Of a stretch of DNA of 29,729 nt, positions 13,835-23,197 are shown piece after piece. Under the pieces are notes generated by a model. The model ran no database searches, was not told where the DNA came from, and was given only the letters and a program-made list of their open reading frames with translations. The position numbers and the translations under genes were made by a program. Within the stretch, counting starts at the first letter, position 1. Every line of letters begins with the position of its first letter. Source of the stretch: JANYGA01 sp043743145 (lineage in GTDB: Bacteria; Vulcanimicrobiota; Vulcanimicrobiia; Vulcanimicrobiales; Vulcanimicrobiaceae); contig JAYTXC010000018.1 of the NCBI GenBank assembly GCA_043743145.1, positions 1 to 29,729 on the forward strand, in the 5' to 3' direction.

Positions 13835-15253
13835 ATGGCAATGATCGGAACCGTGCCGCCCGCGCCCTCGCTCGTCGACGGCGTGCGCGCGGGCATCCGC
13901 GAACTCCTCGGGCAGCTCTCGAACTTTTGGTTCGGGATGTCGCTTCTGGGCGTGTGGGGATTTCTCACGCTCATCGGTGTCGTGGTCGATCAAGGAAAAG
14001 ACGAAAGTTTCTATCTCACGAACTATGCGCCGGCGCTCGCGCGACTCGTCTTGCGCTTGCATCTCGATAACATCTATCACTCGCCCGCGTATCTCGGCAT
14101 CGTCGGATTTATTCTCGCATGCATGACGCTCGCGACGTTTTGGCGCGTGATTCCGACGCGCTTACCGCCGCTCCGTGGCGTGAAGATCGACGCGATTCCC
14201 CTCAACGCGAGCATGACCGTTCGTGGCGACGAAGCTTCGGTGCGCACGCGCGTCGAAGCGTTTTTTGCCGCTCGCGGCTGGCAGGTACGTAAACGCGAAC
14301 TCGGCGGCATCGAGTGGACCTTCGCCGATAAACACAACTGGGCGCGCCGTGGCGTGCTCGTCGCACATGTGGGCTTCGTGATCATTGCGATCGGCACGAC
14401 GCTCTATTGGGCCTTCGGTTACAGCGGTCAGACCGCCGTGCTCGCGGGATCGACCGTGAAAATTGCCGAGAACGGGACGATTTTTCGACTCGATCGCTTC
14501 CGCTATCGCATCGATCCGATCCGCACGAAGAGCGGTATCGTGTACCAGCCGATCGATTACGTCTCCGACGTGCACGTGACCGATCACGCGGGCAAGACGC
14601 ACGTCGATCAAATCCGCGTCAATCAGCCACTCGATATCGACGGCGTCTCGTACTATCAAGCGTCGTACGGATTTGGCGTCCACTTCACGGTCAGCAAAGA
14701 TGGCAAACCGCTCGCGAACTCACCCGCCGGCTCCGTCAAGGAAGGCGAAGGCTTCGCCGTGGGGCAGTCGACGCGATCGCTGCAATATGCGAAGTTCGTC
14801 GGCACGATCGGGCCGGGAAACACCGTCGGGCCCGATCCGCGGCCAAACAATCCGGGCGTCATGCTCAACGTTTTCGATGGCGCGCAGAATATTGGCAGCG
14901 TGCTCGTACCGCTCGATCGCGGCATCGATATCGGGAACGGCTTCCGCGTCGATGCCGGGCGCTATACCCTCTACAGCGGCATTCAATATCGCCACGATCC
15001 CGGGATTCCGTTCGTCGGCGTCGGAGCGTTCGTGTTGCTCGCCGGCCTGTGCATTTCGTTCTATTTCTTGCCCGCGCGGCTTTACGTTCGGGTCGACGGC
15101 GACGCCACGTCGTGGCAGATCGGCATGGCCGCGACGACCGTCAAGGGATATGATATTTACGAGGAGCAGTTCGCGGCGCTCGTCCGCGACTTCGAACGCG
15201 AAGATGCCACACCGCCCGCTCGCCCGCTCCAACCCGCCGGTTCGTTTGCGTAA
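13835..15253 (+). CDS. resB: ResB/Ccs1-type cytochrome c biogenesis protein
   Basis: 472 aa. Half of the system II haem-delivery and ligation complex for c-type cytochromes. Layout: N-terminal cytoplasmic helix, a first membrane helix around NFWFGMSLLGVWGFLTLIGVV, a second around YLGIVGFILACMTLATFWRV, then a cytoplasmic segment. A third helix (RGVLVAHVGFVIIAIGTTLYW, starting about 170) is followed by a large periplasmic domain with FRLDRFRYRI and the family-typical VNQPLDIDGVSYYQASYG. A last helix lies near 390-410 (GAFVLLAGLCISFYFLPARL). The ATG start is 9 bp after tatC, in the same transcript. It works with CcsA downstream on apocytochromes such as the b-c fusion at 25250. Confidence 0.93.
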   Translation: MAMIGTVPPAPSLVDGVRAGIRELLGQLSNFWFGMSLLGVWGFLTLIGVVVDQGKDESFYLTNYAPALARLVLRLHLDNIYHSPAYLGIVGFILACMTLATFWRVIPTRLPPLRGVKIDAIPLNASMTVRGDEASVRTRVEAFFAARGWQVRKRELGGIEWTFADKHNWARRGVLVAHVGFVIIAIGTTLYWAFGYSGQTAVLAGSTVKIAENGTIFRLDRFRYRIDPIRTKSGIVYQPIDYVSDVHVTDHAGKTHVDQIRVNQPLDIDGVSYYQASYGFGVHFTVSKDGKPLANSPAGSVKEGEGFAVGQSTRSLQYAKFVGTIGPGNTVGPDPRPNNPGVMLNVFDGAQNIGSVLVPLDRGIDIGNGFRVDAGRYTLYSGIQYRHDPGIPFVGVGAFVLLAGLCISFYFLPARLYVRVDGDATSWQIGMAATTVKGYDIYEEQFAALVRDFEREDATPPARPLQPAGSFA

Positions 15254-15316
15254 CGCGGATACAATCACAGCGTCTAAGACGACGTTAGGCTCCATTCACC
15301 CAAAAGAGGGTACCGT

Positions 15317-16297
15317 ATGAATACCGATCAGCTCCTCATCGTCATCTCGATCTCCGCGTACATCATGAGCACGCTCGCGCTCTTCACGTACTTTCTCTCG
15401 CGCGAGAAGCTCCCGAAACAGATCGGGATCCCGTTCGCGTTCGTCGGTTGCGCGGTGCAATTCTTCGAGCTGGTCTACCGGTATCAGACGAGTCACATCT
15501 GGCCGCTGACGAATCTTTACGGTTCGCTCTCACTGTTCGCGGCGATGAGCGTGGCGATCTTCATCGGCTTCTCACTCAAATACGATCTCTGGTTCATCGG
15601 TGGATTCGTTCAGGCGTTCGCCGCGGGTTTTCTCGCCTACGCCTTGACCTGGAACGAGGGCTATCTTCCGGCCGTGCCCGCATTACAGTCGTATTGGATC
15701 AAAATTCACGTACCGCTCGTCGTCTCGTCGTACGCGGCGTTCATGGTCGCGATGGTGATGTCGATCTTATATCTCATCAAATATTATGGTGAGCGATCGC
15801 TCGAGCGCGACTCTCTGCGCCCGATGAACTTGCGTGCGGCGCCAGCCGGTTCTGGAGCGTCAGGTTTGCAGATGGCGGCATACGCCGCGCCGATGACGTC
15901 GCAGCGAATCATCGGTGGCGATCTTCCCGTGCTCGCAACGGCCGCCGCTGCAGGCAACCCGCTCGCGATGTGGCTCTCGACTCTGCCATCGCTCGCGAAG
16001 CTCGACATCATGACCTACCGCATCGTTTCCGTGGGTCTGCCGCTGCTCACGGTCGGCATCATCACGGGTGCGTGGTGGGCGAAAGAGGCATGGGGCGCGT
16101 ACTGGCAATGGGATCCCAAGGAAACGGCTGCGCTCGTTTCCTGGACGGTCTACGCGATGTATATGCATCTCCACACGCGCAACTCGTGGCGTGGCGTCCG
16201 ATCCGCGTGGATGTCGGTGTTGGGATTCGTAACGATCATCTTCTGCTATCTTGGCGTCAACATTTGGGTTTCGGGGCTACATAGCTACAAGATGTAG
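15317..16297 (+). CDS. ccsA: CcsA/ResC-type cytochrome c haem-handling and ligation protein
   Basis: 326 aa, about eight helices. The partner of ResB; it exports haem and presents it at the WWD domain, seen as WWAKEAWGAYWQWD (253-266) followed by PKETAALVSW. Candidate haem-axial histidines are His131 (KIHVPLVVSSYA) and His322 (SGLHSYKM). A loop of about 50 residues rich in Ala/Gly (160-215) separates the conserved halves and is longer than usual by eye. AGAGGG 7 nt before the ATG decides the start. A TACAAT at 15260-15265 between resB and ccsA could be a -10 but has no good -35, so co-transcription with resB is the simpler reading. It ends the menG-to-ccsA run, 21 bp from the convergent next gene. 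Confidence 0.94.
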   Translation: MNTDQLLIVISISAYIMSTLALFTYFLSREKLPKQIGIPFAFVGCAVQFFELVYRYQTSHIWPLTNLYGSLSLFAAMSVAIFIGFSLKYDLWFIGGFVQAFAAGFLAYALTWNEGYLPAVPALQSYWIKIHVPLVVSSYAAFMVAMVMSILYLIKYYGERSLERDSLRPMNLRAAPAGSGASGLQMAAYAAPMTSQRIIGGDLPVLATAAAAGNPLAMWLSTLPSLAKLDIMTYRIVSVGLPLLTVGIITGAWWAKEAWGAYWQWDPKETAALVSWTVYAMYMHLHTRNSWRGVRSAWMSVLGFVTIIFCYLGVNIWVSGLHSYKM

Positions 16298-16318
16298 GAG
16301 CGCGATCGTTGGGACGGA

Positions 16319-17767
16319 TCACGATACGCGTTCGAAAACAACGACGCGACCGTCTGGGGAAGATGTAAGAATGTGATAGGTTCGGAGCGTTCGCATATTC
16401 GCGCAGAGCGGCACTTCGTCCGAACATAAAACGTCCGTCAGATTCCACTTTCTGAGGATGCGTTCCCATCCTAGAGAACCCGAGCGCAATGTGATGAAGT
16501 CATCCCATTCCTGCCCCGGAAACGGATCTGAGCGACTGTCGAGCATGTGGGGGATTCCACCTCGTAACCACATCGCTTGCGCGCACTGACGCAATTCCGT
16601 GCACACGAGTCGAATCTTCCGCTGAGACGTTATCTCGGGTAGCTTTGCGATGATTGGTTGCGCCGCCAAAATAAGTCGATCGTGATCGGCGCCGTTCGCG
16701 CGCGTCGATATGATTCCACTCGCAAACAACGTTACCGCAAGTACCACGGATAAGCTGATTGAGAGCGCGCCCGATGGTCTGAGCCAGGCATCAGCTGCCG
16801 CTCCCAACTTCGATTGACGCCACCGCGCAGACACGATTTCGAGGATGACGGGTGTGCCGAGCAGATAGAAATATGGTGTGTGGCGGACCGAATGGAGCGC
16901 TAGTGCGAGCGTAAGCACGAAGAGCAACCATCCACCGATCATCGACGCTTTAAAGTCTCGAGCCGCGCTGATCGCCAAGAAAATAAAAATAAGGACGCCA
17001 TCGATACCGTGCGGATATTCGTGAAAGAGATTAATCGGATCCCACTCGTCAATGTACTGAGCGCGGTGCAATGTCGGCACGAGACTACGAAGTGCATATT
17101 CGTCGAGCCGCCAACCGAAGGGATTGAGAAAAAGCACGATTCCAACCATGGCTAGAAAAATAAACGATACGTCTCGGCGGTCACGTGTATTTCCGGAAAA
17201 CCACGATTCGAAGACGGCGATCGCACACAGGACCAGCGCCATGAGAAAACTTCCATGCACGTTGACCCAAACGAATGCCAAGGGAAGCACGAACCATCGA
17301 TACTTATCGTGCCGTCTCAGGAGAATTGCGACCGAAATGGCAATTGGATAGCTCAAAACGTACGCGCGTAATCCGATCGGCATCGCACTTGCAAGAAGAA
17401 TCACTGAGAGGACAATGAGCGATCGACCGACGCCGCGACGCTCCAGGTCGCAAGCGTAAATGCCTAGCGCCCCGCACGCCGCGAGCGCATACAAAATTTT
17501 TACAAAAGTGAAGCCAGGGGTGTCGATACCGGTATAGGCGATGAGGGTTCCGATAAGCCACTCTTGCGATATCCAAGGGAGGCCGGGAGTCAGGGTATCG
17601 GTTCCGAGGAACCGACTCGGCCAATGTCCTTCGAGCAGCGGCAAACCTGATTTATAGTAGACACCACTGTCGGCGTTGTATCCGCTATGCCCGAGAAGAA
17701 CGATCGTAATTACGCAATACACGGGTAGCAAAATGAGGTTGATGCCATACCGCGGTTTGCCCAACAT
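16319..17767 (-). CDS. Polytopic membrane protein, probable GT-C-type glycosyltransferase
   Basis: 482 aa. About 11 hydrophobic helices, then a soluble C-terminal part of about 120 residues (HDRLILAAQPIIAKLPEI onward) that looks periplasmic. The first external loop holds NADSGVYYKSGLPLLEGHW and PWISQEWLIGTLIAYTG. VWVNVHGSFLMALVLC and FLNPFGWRLDEYALRS are further features shared with unnamed glycosyltransferase-like membrane proteins of sugar-polymer loci. The acid in the first loop would be the catalytic candidate. I cannot assign sugar or acceptor. It begins the less GC-rich glycosyltransferase block. Start ATG at 17767. Confidence 0.6.
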   Translation of the reverse strand: MLGKPRYGINLILLPVYCVITIVLLGHSGYNADSGVYYKSGLPLLEGHWPSRFLGTDTLTPGLPWISQEWLIGTLIAYTGIDTPGFTFVKILYALAACGALGIYACDLERRGVGRSLIVLSVILLASAMPIGLRAYVLSYPIAISVAILLRRHDKYRWFVLPLAFVWVNVHGSFLMALVLCAIAVFESWFSGNTRDRRDVSFIFLAMVGIVLFLNPFGWRLDEYALRSLVPTLHRAQYIDEWDPINLFHEYPHGIDGVLIFIFLAISAARDFKASMIGGWLLFVLTLALALHSVRHTPYFYLLGTPVILEIVSARWRQSKLGAAADAWLRPSGALSISLSVVLAVTLFASGIISTRANGADHDRLILAAQPIIAKLPEITSQRKIRLVCTELRQCAQAMWLRGGIPHMLDSRSDPFPGQEWDDFITLRSGSLGWERILRKWNLTDVLCSDEVPLCANMRTLRTYHILTSSPDGRVVVFERVS

Positions 17768-18037
17768 TGCGATTACAGAAATTCGAACTCCCTACGGCAA
17801 GACATATTCGCTTCTCCGCAACTCCCAAACGACAAGCAGGCGAAATTTCTCATCATTGACTCGGCTAAGATCTCGAAAGCAGACGCTCGTTTCGTCGATC
17901 CTGGCCCGTGTTGCAGGGGGCAGAGCCGTCCCTCATTCAAGCCGTTTTTTTTATTGCTCGCGAAGAGCTTTCCTCCCGTCGGGTTCAATTAAATTACGAC
18001 ATTCGAGCGTGCGAATCACGATGGGCTTACCATCTTT
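17768..18037. other. Spacer with no intact gene, probably the eroded 5' part of the GT4 pseudogene
   Basis: No open frame with family character. A plus-strand stretch near 17843 reads KFLIIDSAKISKADARFV, which could be the worn first strand of a glycosyltransferase N-terminal domain, but it runs into a stop. There is an eight-T run at about 17944-17951. Nothing else is supported. Confidence 0.35.
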
Positions 18038-18790
18038 AAAGCCGACGTCTTTTACGATCTGCAGTATAAGTACTTCGCTCACATGTGGAAAGAATTCGAT
18101 CTCACCGTCGCGCGCTTTTTTATCCGCGTGCGCGCGCCGATCGACGAAGACTATCGCGATGTCGGAGACGGTTCGCACCGATCTCGAAACATTGTATCCG
18201 TGGTCGTCAGCCAGAATCGTACTCGTGCCCCTCGGTTGCGATCCCGATTTTGTTCGCATGCGCGAACGCCGGGCGATCGAGCCTCCGTTTGATCAAAAAT
18301 TTATTCTCATCGTTTCGTCGCTGATGCCGCACGAAAATGACGAGCATTTCTTTTTGGCTTTCTCACGCTTTCGCCGTTCGCACACCGATTACACGCTCAT
18401 GATTGCGGGCTTCACGGGACTCGACGCAAAGCGATTAGGGCTCCTCCGAACGAAGTTCGAGTTGGATGATGCGGTGACGTGTACGGGATGGATTCCGCGC
18501 GTTTGTTTACGCATCGAACTTTGAGCGATTCGGTATTCCCGTGCTCGAGGCTCTCACTGCGGGCATTCCTTCCGCGGTTTCGAATATCGCGCGATCGTCG
18601 AGATTGCAGCCGATGCCGCACGCTATTCCGATCCCGGTACGCTAGATGACGTAGCAAATGCACTTTGCGACGCCGTTGATGACGACGCGTTACGCGCTAC
18701 GCTCTCGCAAGAAGGGCCGCGCCGAGCCGAGCCGATTGCTTCGACGAATTCGCTCGATCATCTCGTAACGACGCTCACGTCGCTCGCACG
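18038..18790 (+). pseudogene. GT4-family glycosyltransferase, broken by several frameshifts and deletions
   Basis: Four consecutive pieces in changing frames together spell most of a GT4 enzyme. From 18041: ADVFYDLQYKYFAHMWK and ARFFIRVRA, the family's 'HDLQ..YFPE' region. The frame shifts by one near 18135 within a GC repeat to RRSTKTIAMSETVRTDLETL, then IVLVPLGCDPDF, KFILIVSSLMPHENDEHFF, TLMIAGF and VTCTGWIPR. About a dozen residues are missing and the frame shifts near 18500 to FVYASNFERFGIPVLEALTA, GIPSAVSNI (the E-x7-E nucleotide-sugar motif). Another shift near 18595 gives EIAADAARYSDPGTLDDVAN and the C-terminal helices. No single start or stop fits, and the N-terminal domain is not recoverable. 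The neighbouring genes are intact, so this looks like true decay rather than poor sequence. It lies opposite to the flanking glycosyltransferase genes. Confidence 0.85.
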
Positions 18791-19785
18791 AAGCTCGGTA
18801 GCGTGCCGCCGATCGTCGATGATCTCGAGTCGAACGAGGCACACTCCTCGAGCGACGGCCGTGCGCACGGCTCGAGCGGTACGCCCATTAATCCACTCCA
18901 ACGTTTTGCAAAAAAATCCGTCCAGGCAAGGACGGCCGCTCGCGGTGCGTCCATTTGCCCGCGCGTTAAGCCGAGCAGAGCGAGCGCACACGACGTTGCA
19001 AAAAAAGTTGCGACCACGCTCGGCCAATGGTACCAGCGCGCGTGCTTCGCCGAGGCGATGAGATTGCCACGCAACACCGTGTAGATGTAGCGGCTCGAGT
19101 AGAGGCGGCTCGAGGCGGCCCGACCGTGATAGACGGACGCCCAGGGCACGAGCGCCATCGTCATCCCGGCTGACGCTGCGCGCAGCGCGAAATCTAAATC
19201 TTCGCCGTAAAGAAAGAAATCCGGATCGAACCCTCCGAGGCTCGCGAACTTCACCGCATCGATCAACAAGCACGACCCACTAAGAAATCCGTCGACGTTT
19301 GACGTCCGATTCGGGATTCGCCGGCACGCGAGCGGGATCGGGATCCAGGGCGTATAGGAGTAACCTGCTGACTGCACGCTTCCGTCACGATTGAGAATGA
19401 CCGGTCCGACCGCGACGATTTTGGGATCTCGGTCGAACTCCGCGATCAACCGACCCAGTGGAGCGCACGAATCGGTAAGCTCTGCATCGTTATTGATCAA
19501 CAGGAGATGCGTCGCACCAGCACCGAGCGCGACGGTGGCGATGAGGTTCACGCCGCGCGCGAAGCCGAAATTATCTTCGCTGCGGCGAACATCGACGTGC
19601 GGAAATTCCGCACGCAGTGGCACGCTCTCGTCGCGGGTCGAGCCGTTGTCGAGCACGATCGTTCCGGTAAGACCTTGAACGCTGTCGAGGCTTGCTAGGG
19701 CACGTCGTGTATCGTTGAGACCTTCGAAGTTCAGCATCAGAGCGAAGACGCGTATCGAAGCTCGTAATCCGCAATCATCGCTCAA
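18775..19785 (-). CDS. GT2 glycosyltransferase, rhamnosyltransferase (WbbL/RfbN)-like
   Basis: 336 aa from TTG at 19785-19783, which overlaps the upstream gene's stop as TTGA; the frame is open further (to 20031), but that part lies inside the neighbouring gene and has no family similarity. GT-A fold: VFALMLNFEGLNDTRRAL, IVLDNGSTRDES, NFGFARGVN, the DxD-type LLINNDAEL (Asp100), FLSGSCLLIDAVKF and the base-region FFLYGEDLDFALRA (Glu195/Asp196). This pattern is that of GT2 enzymes adding rhamnose or a related sugar to a lipid-linked glycan. A hydrophobic stretch follows near 270-295. Translationally coupled to the GT2 gene upstream. Confidence 0.87.
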   Translation of the reverse strand: MSDDCGLRASIRVFALMLNFEGLNDTRRALASLDSVQGLTGTIVLDNGSTRDESVPLRAEFPHVDVRRSEDNFGFARGVNLIATVALGAGATHLLLINNDAELTDSCAPLGRLIAEFDRDPKIVAVGPVILNRDGSVQSAGYSYTPWIPIPLACRRIPNRTSNVDGFLSGSCLLIDAVKFASLGGFDPDFFLYGEDLDFALRAASAGMTMALVPWASVYHGRAASSRLYSSRYIYTVLRGNLIASAKHARWYHWPSVVATFFATSCALALLGLTRGQMDAPRAAVLAWTDFFAKRWSGLMGVPLEPCARPSLEECASFDSRSSTIGGTLPSFVRAT

Positions 19786-20795
19786 TGAACGGCGCTCAGG
19801 CCATCCGCTTGGACGGAACTCGAGAATCCGATGGTCGAGTTGAGATCTTCCCTCATGATCTTGAACACGCGCGAAGAAAACTGAACGTCGTACAAAATTG
19901 CGTTGAGGAAGAGTTGTGATCCCATGATGAGCGGGGCAATGACAATTGAGGCATTTCCAGGCGTCGTGGGGATGCCCGATCGGAGCGCCATGGACCACCA
20001 CATCAATCCTAAAACCGCGGCTACCGTCCACAAGAGCGCTCCAACGACCATTAAGAGCGACCCGACATTCATGTCTGCAACGAAGTATTGCCAGACGATC
20101 CGTTTGAGCAGCGACGCAGCGAGACGAAACGGAAACGTTGCGATTGTGCGCAAGATCGAGAGACTGCTCGGAAACTTCCCGTAGATCGGGGGCATCTCCA
20201 TCTCCGCGATCGCCGCTCTGCGCAGCCCAAGAGCCGCTAAGAGCGAGATTTCAAAATAATATCTATTCGAAAGCTGGTCAATGTTGATGCGCTCGATCGC
20301 CGAAGCGCGGATCGCAAAAAAACCATTGGTCGGATCGACGCCATTCCAATAACCCGTGGAGATACGCGCGAGCAGTGTAAGAATCGAGTTTCCGACGAGT
20401 CGCGCCGTAGGCATTACCCGCACGACCGTACCGTCATTAAAACGGTTACCCTTCACGAGGGCAATCTTCGGATTCGCGTCCAGGACCCGGAACATATCTG
20501 GGATGTAGCGTGCGTCCATCTGATCGTCAGCGTCGACTTTGACGATAAGCCTCGCGCCAATGCTTAAAGCGACGGCAATACCGAGCTTCATCGCCCCGCC
20601 TACGCCGCGATTGACGGAGGCGAAAACGATTTCGACGCGGCTATCATGGGCAAAAGCCGCCTTCGCGACATCGCCCGTTCCGTCGGAGCAGCCGTCGTCG
20701 ACGACGATGATGTGATCGACGAAAGGCAAGACCGACGAAATGACACGCACGATCGAACCGGTGGCACGAAAGGCCGGGATGATGCAAACCCGCAT
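19782..20795 (-). CDS. GT2 glycosyltransferase with C-terminal membrane helices (DPM1/GtrB-like)
   Basis: 337 aa from ATG at 20795 (AAGG about 4 nt upstream), which opens directly on the first strand MRVCIIPAFRATGS; the longer frame to 21041 is not family-like. Motifs: VVDDGCSDGTGDVAK (32-46), NRGVGGAMKLG, VKVDADDQMD (86-95, acidic metal site) and GNRFNDG. VDPTNGFFAIRASAIERI and YYFEISLLAALGLR are typical of polyprenyl-phosphate mannose/glucose synthases and undecaprenyl-sugar transferases. Two C-terminal helices (GSLLMVVGALLWTVAAVLGL; IVIAPLIMGSQLFLNAILY) anchor it. Such enzymes make the lipid-linked sugar donors used by GT-C enzymes, several of which are in this window. The start of the next gene overlaps its stop. 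Confidence 0.88.
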   Translation of the reverse strand: MRVCIIPAFRATGSIVRVISSVLPFVDHIIVVDDGCSDGTGDVAKAAFAHDSRVEIVFASVNRGVGGAMKLGIAVALSIGARLIVKVDADDQMDARYIPDMFRVLDANPKIALVKGNRFNDGTVVRVMPTARLVGNSILTLLARISTGYWNGVDPTNGFFAIRASAIERINIDQLSNRYYFEISLLAALGLRRAAIAEMEMPPIYGKFPSSLSILRTIATFPFRLAASLLKRIVWQYFVADMNVGSLLMVVGALLWTVAAVLGLMWWSMALRSGIPTTPGNASIVIAPLIMGSQLFLNAILYDVQFSSRVFKIMREDLNSTIGFSSSVQADGLSAVH

Positions 20796-21113
20796 GTACC
20801 TTCTCTCGACCCGTTGCGAACGCGATATTAGGAAAGAACCATTCTCGATCATACCAACGCTTGAATCGTGTGACGTTCGAGGTTGCCCGCCAAGCTCGCA
20901 TCGAGTGGCTACGGCGATAAAGAGAAGCCGACGAACCCGCTGGACGCGACCGCTCAGCCCCGCACGAGCGAGGCATAGCCGATTGGGAGAACGGCCCCAA
21001 CCCCGACTTTCACACGGTGGTCTTACAGGCGGCAAGGGCATCTTTGTCTATGTAGGGGCAGCCAAAAAGCACGGACGCGGTCGGCTCCACCGATGTCGCG
21101 TTCCGATCTAAAA
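20796..21113. other. 318-bp spacer without a supported gene
   Basis: Open frames here are non-family extensions of the GT2 gene. On the minus strand, TATGAT and TAATAT boxes lie roughly 35-60 bp before the GT2 ATG, but I find no convincing -35 at the right distance. No clear terminator for the upstream DUF2142 gene is seen. Confidence 0.4.
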
Positions 21114-22997
21114 TCATTTTACAAAGAACGTTGCAGAGGCGATGCCGGGGGCTGCCGATACGTTGCTCGGGTTCCCGACGACCATTCGGATGATGTGTTT
21201 TCCGGGAGATATCGACTTGCGAGTAACATCGCCGGCAAAACCGCTATGTAATAAGCTTTCCTCGTAGAAGCATAACATCTCGGGTCGGTCGATAAATGAA
21301 ATTGGTACGATGCGACGCCCATCAAGGACCACCGAGATGTTCCTAAGCGGAGCAGCTTCGCTTAAATCAATAGCAAAGCCGGAGATTCGAATCGAGTTGT
21401 TACCGACTTCGGCGTGGATCTCAACGTTACGTTCGTCGCCCGCACGTGGAGACGCCGTCGCGGGTTTGTAAAACTCATTCCACAGTGTTGGGAATTGTGA
21501 AACGAAGGCAGTGCACGTAAACAATCCCAAGAGGACGAGGAGCCGTTTTGTGACGGCTTCACCTGGCCGACGGCCGAGCACGCGCGGCGCTCGCACCAGT
21601 GCTAGGAGCCAAATCGAACCGAGATACGGTAAGAAATACCGTCCTTGAACCGGCATGTACCCATCGACGTAAATTTCGACGCCCGTGAAGATCACCAGAA
21701 AGGCGAGATAGGAATTTATAACGACGTTCGACGTCATTATTTTGAACGCGGTTAACAGCGACCGCCGGCGGCTAATAACGAATATTCGAAACGCATTGCG
21801 TAGTAGGAGCCATAAGGACGCGACGGCTAGAATCGAAGTGGCAATCGGAATCAACACCAACAGACCAGCCGTCAAGCTTTCGTTGCCGACGATCAACGTC
21901 CGATTGCGATAAGCCGTGTAGGTAAGCCAAAACGAATTGAGTCCGATCCCGCCGCGAAAACCGTCTTGCACGACGGCAGCGATTCCGTCGTAAACGAAGG
22001 ACGAAGCTTCAGAGAGCGTTTTTGCCGACCCGATCATCCTCGTCGTATCGCAGAAACCGGTAGCGGCCGATTGAACTCGCAGCGTATCGTAGACGGACGC
22101 GAAAGATGCCGCGGGAAATGCGAAAAGAGCCGTCAATAACGCGACGCTCGTCAGGGGACGTTTCATCAGGGGCAGCCGCGTAACGATGAGGGCAAAAATC
22201 GGAATTATTTCGGCGACGAGATAGTGCGGTTTGACGATTGCAAGAAGCGCTAAGGAAACGCAAAGAAGCGCATAAAGTTTTCTATCTAAGATGCGCTTCC
22301 TGAGTCTCAACGCGACCCAAGTCGAAATTGCGCAAAGTGGTGCAGCGAGCGTATCAGGCTGCACCGACCCGAACGTCCAGATCGTAACGGGAAAGAATGC
22401 GATCAGTGCGAGCAGGACGAGCGAACGAATCGAACCGACTTTCAACTCACGAAGCGCGAGCCACGTGAAGATGAGTGTCGGAACGAGAAATGTCGCCGAG
22501 AGGATGCGTACGGCAAGGAACTCCCATACTGCCGAGCCGCCTGTTAAAAAACTCGCTATCGCGATTGCAGCAGCGGCTAACGCATAGTAGCCGATGGGAT
22601 ATGCACGGCTCACGTAGGGAATTTTCAGTCCCGGATCCGCCAATAGATTTTCACGCGTCGTGATTGGAGCTCGCCGGTCGATGTCGCGAATATGCGCCAG
22701 GGTGAGCTCATGCGGTCCGAGTCTTACGTACGGATCGACTTTTAAAATTCTCGCACGAGTGGCGGCCAACAGATACTTTACGACGGGATGCGTGTCACGC
22801 CCGACGCGATTTTCTGAAGGCACCATACCACGGCGTAAGGTAAAAACCGTTACGGCGTAGTCGTAATGGTTATCCTCATCCGGTGCCAACATGATCGGAA
22901 AAGTTAATGCCCAAAGTATTGTCGCGATGAAACTGACAAGAACGATCGCACCGACGACCGATCGGTCGTGGCGCACCCAGAAAGACGGTCGACTCAT
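21114..22997 (-). CDS. DUF2142-type polytopic membrane protein, probable GT-C glycosyltransferase
   Basis: 627 aa. N-terminal helix followed by the DUF2142 loop MLAPDEDNHYDYAVTVFTLR with its PDE-x-x-H acid pair, then a YPIGYYALAAAA segment, FGSVQPDTLAAPL, and VQGRYFLPYLGSIWLLALV near the last helices, all typical of the family. About 10-11 helices. The last 110 or so residues (VEIHAEVGNNSIRISGFAID onward) form a beta-rich extracytoplasmic domain with GKHIIRMVV. Members lie in surface polysaccharide and teichoic-acid loci and are thought to be lipid-linked-sugar transferases. Here it sits upstream of two GT2 genes on the same strand. Start ATG at 22997; function by family and context only. Confidence 0.72.
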   Translation of the reverse strand: MSRPSFWVRHDRSVVGAIVLVSFIATILWALTFPIMLAPDEDNHYDYAVTVFTLRRGMVPSENRVGRDTHPVVKYLLAATRARILKVDPYVRLGPHELTLAHIRDIDRRAPITTRENLLADPGLKIPYVSRAYPIGYYALAAAAIAIASFLTGGSAVWEFLAVRILSATFLVPTLIFTWLALRELKVGSIRSLVLLALIAFFPVTIWTFGSVQPDTLAAPLCAISTWVALRLRKRILDRKLYALLCVSLALLAIVKPHYLVAEIIPIFALIVTRLPLMKRPLTSVALLTALFAFPAASFASVYDTLRVQSAATGFCDTTRMIGSAKTLSEASSFVYDGIAAVVQDGFRGGIGLNSFWLTYTAYRNRTLIVGNESLTAGLLVLIPIATSILAVASLWLLLRNAFRIFVISRRRSLLTAFKIMTSNVVINSYLAFLVIFTGVEIYVDGYMPVQGRYFLPYLGSIWLLALVRAPRVLGRRPGEAVTKRLLVLLGLFTCTAFVSQFPTLWNEFYKPATASPRAGDERNVEIHAEVGNNSIRISGFAIDLSEAAPLRNISVVLDGRRIVPISFIDRPEMLCFYEESLLHSGFAGDVTRKSISPGKHIIRMVVGNPSNVSAAPGIASATFFVK

Positions 22998-23197
22998 TGC
23001 CTGGCTTTTTGAAGCGAGGCGGCACGAAAAGGGCTCACCACGCTTTTATCGGCACCAAACTCGTTATCCACCAGGAATGATTGGCATTGAGGTCTCGGCG
23101 CAGCAGAGTTATCGGATGGGTTCATAGCCGATTTGTAGCTTGCTTTGCGTCGGGACGCCGGCTGCCAACAATGGCCTCTCTCGGCGTCGTGCAAATG

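Noticed and set aside
16298..16335. Terminator between ccsA and the convergent membrane gene
   Set aside because: A bulged 8-bp hairpin can be drawn, but it has no T run on either strand and lies partly in the coding end of the neighbour.
17676..18524. 282-codon plus-strand frame taken as an intact gene
   Set aside because: Only its second half is GT4-like; the first half is antisense to the membrane gene, and the GT4 parts before and after continue in other frames, so it is one piece of a pseudogene.
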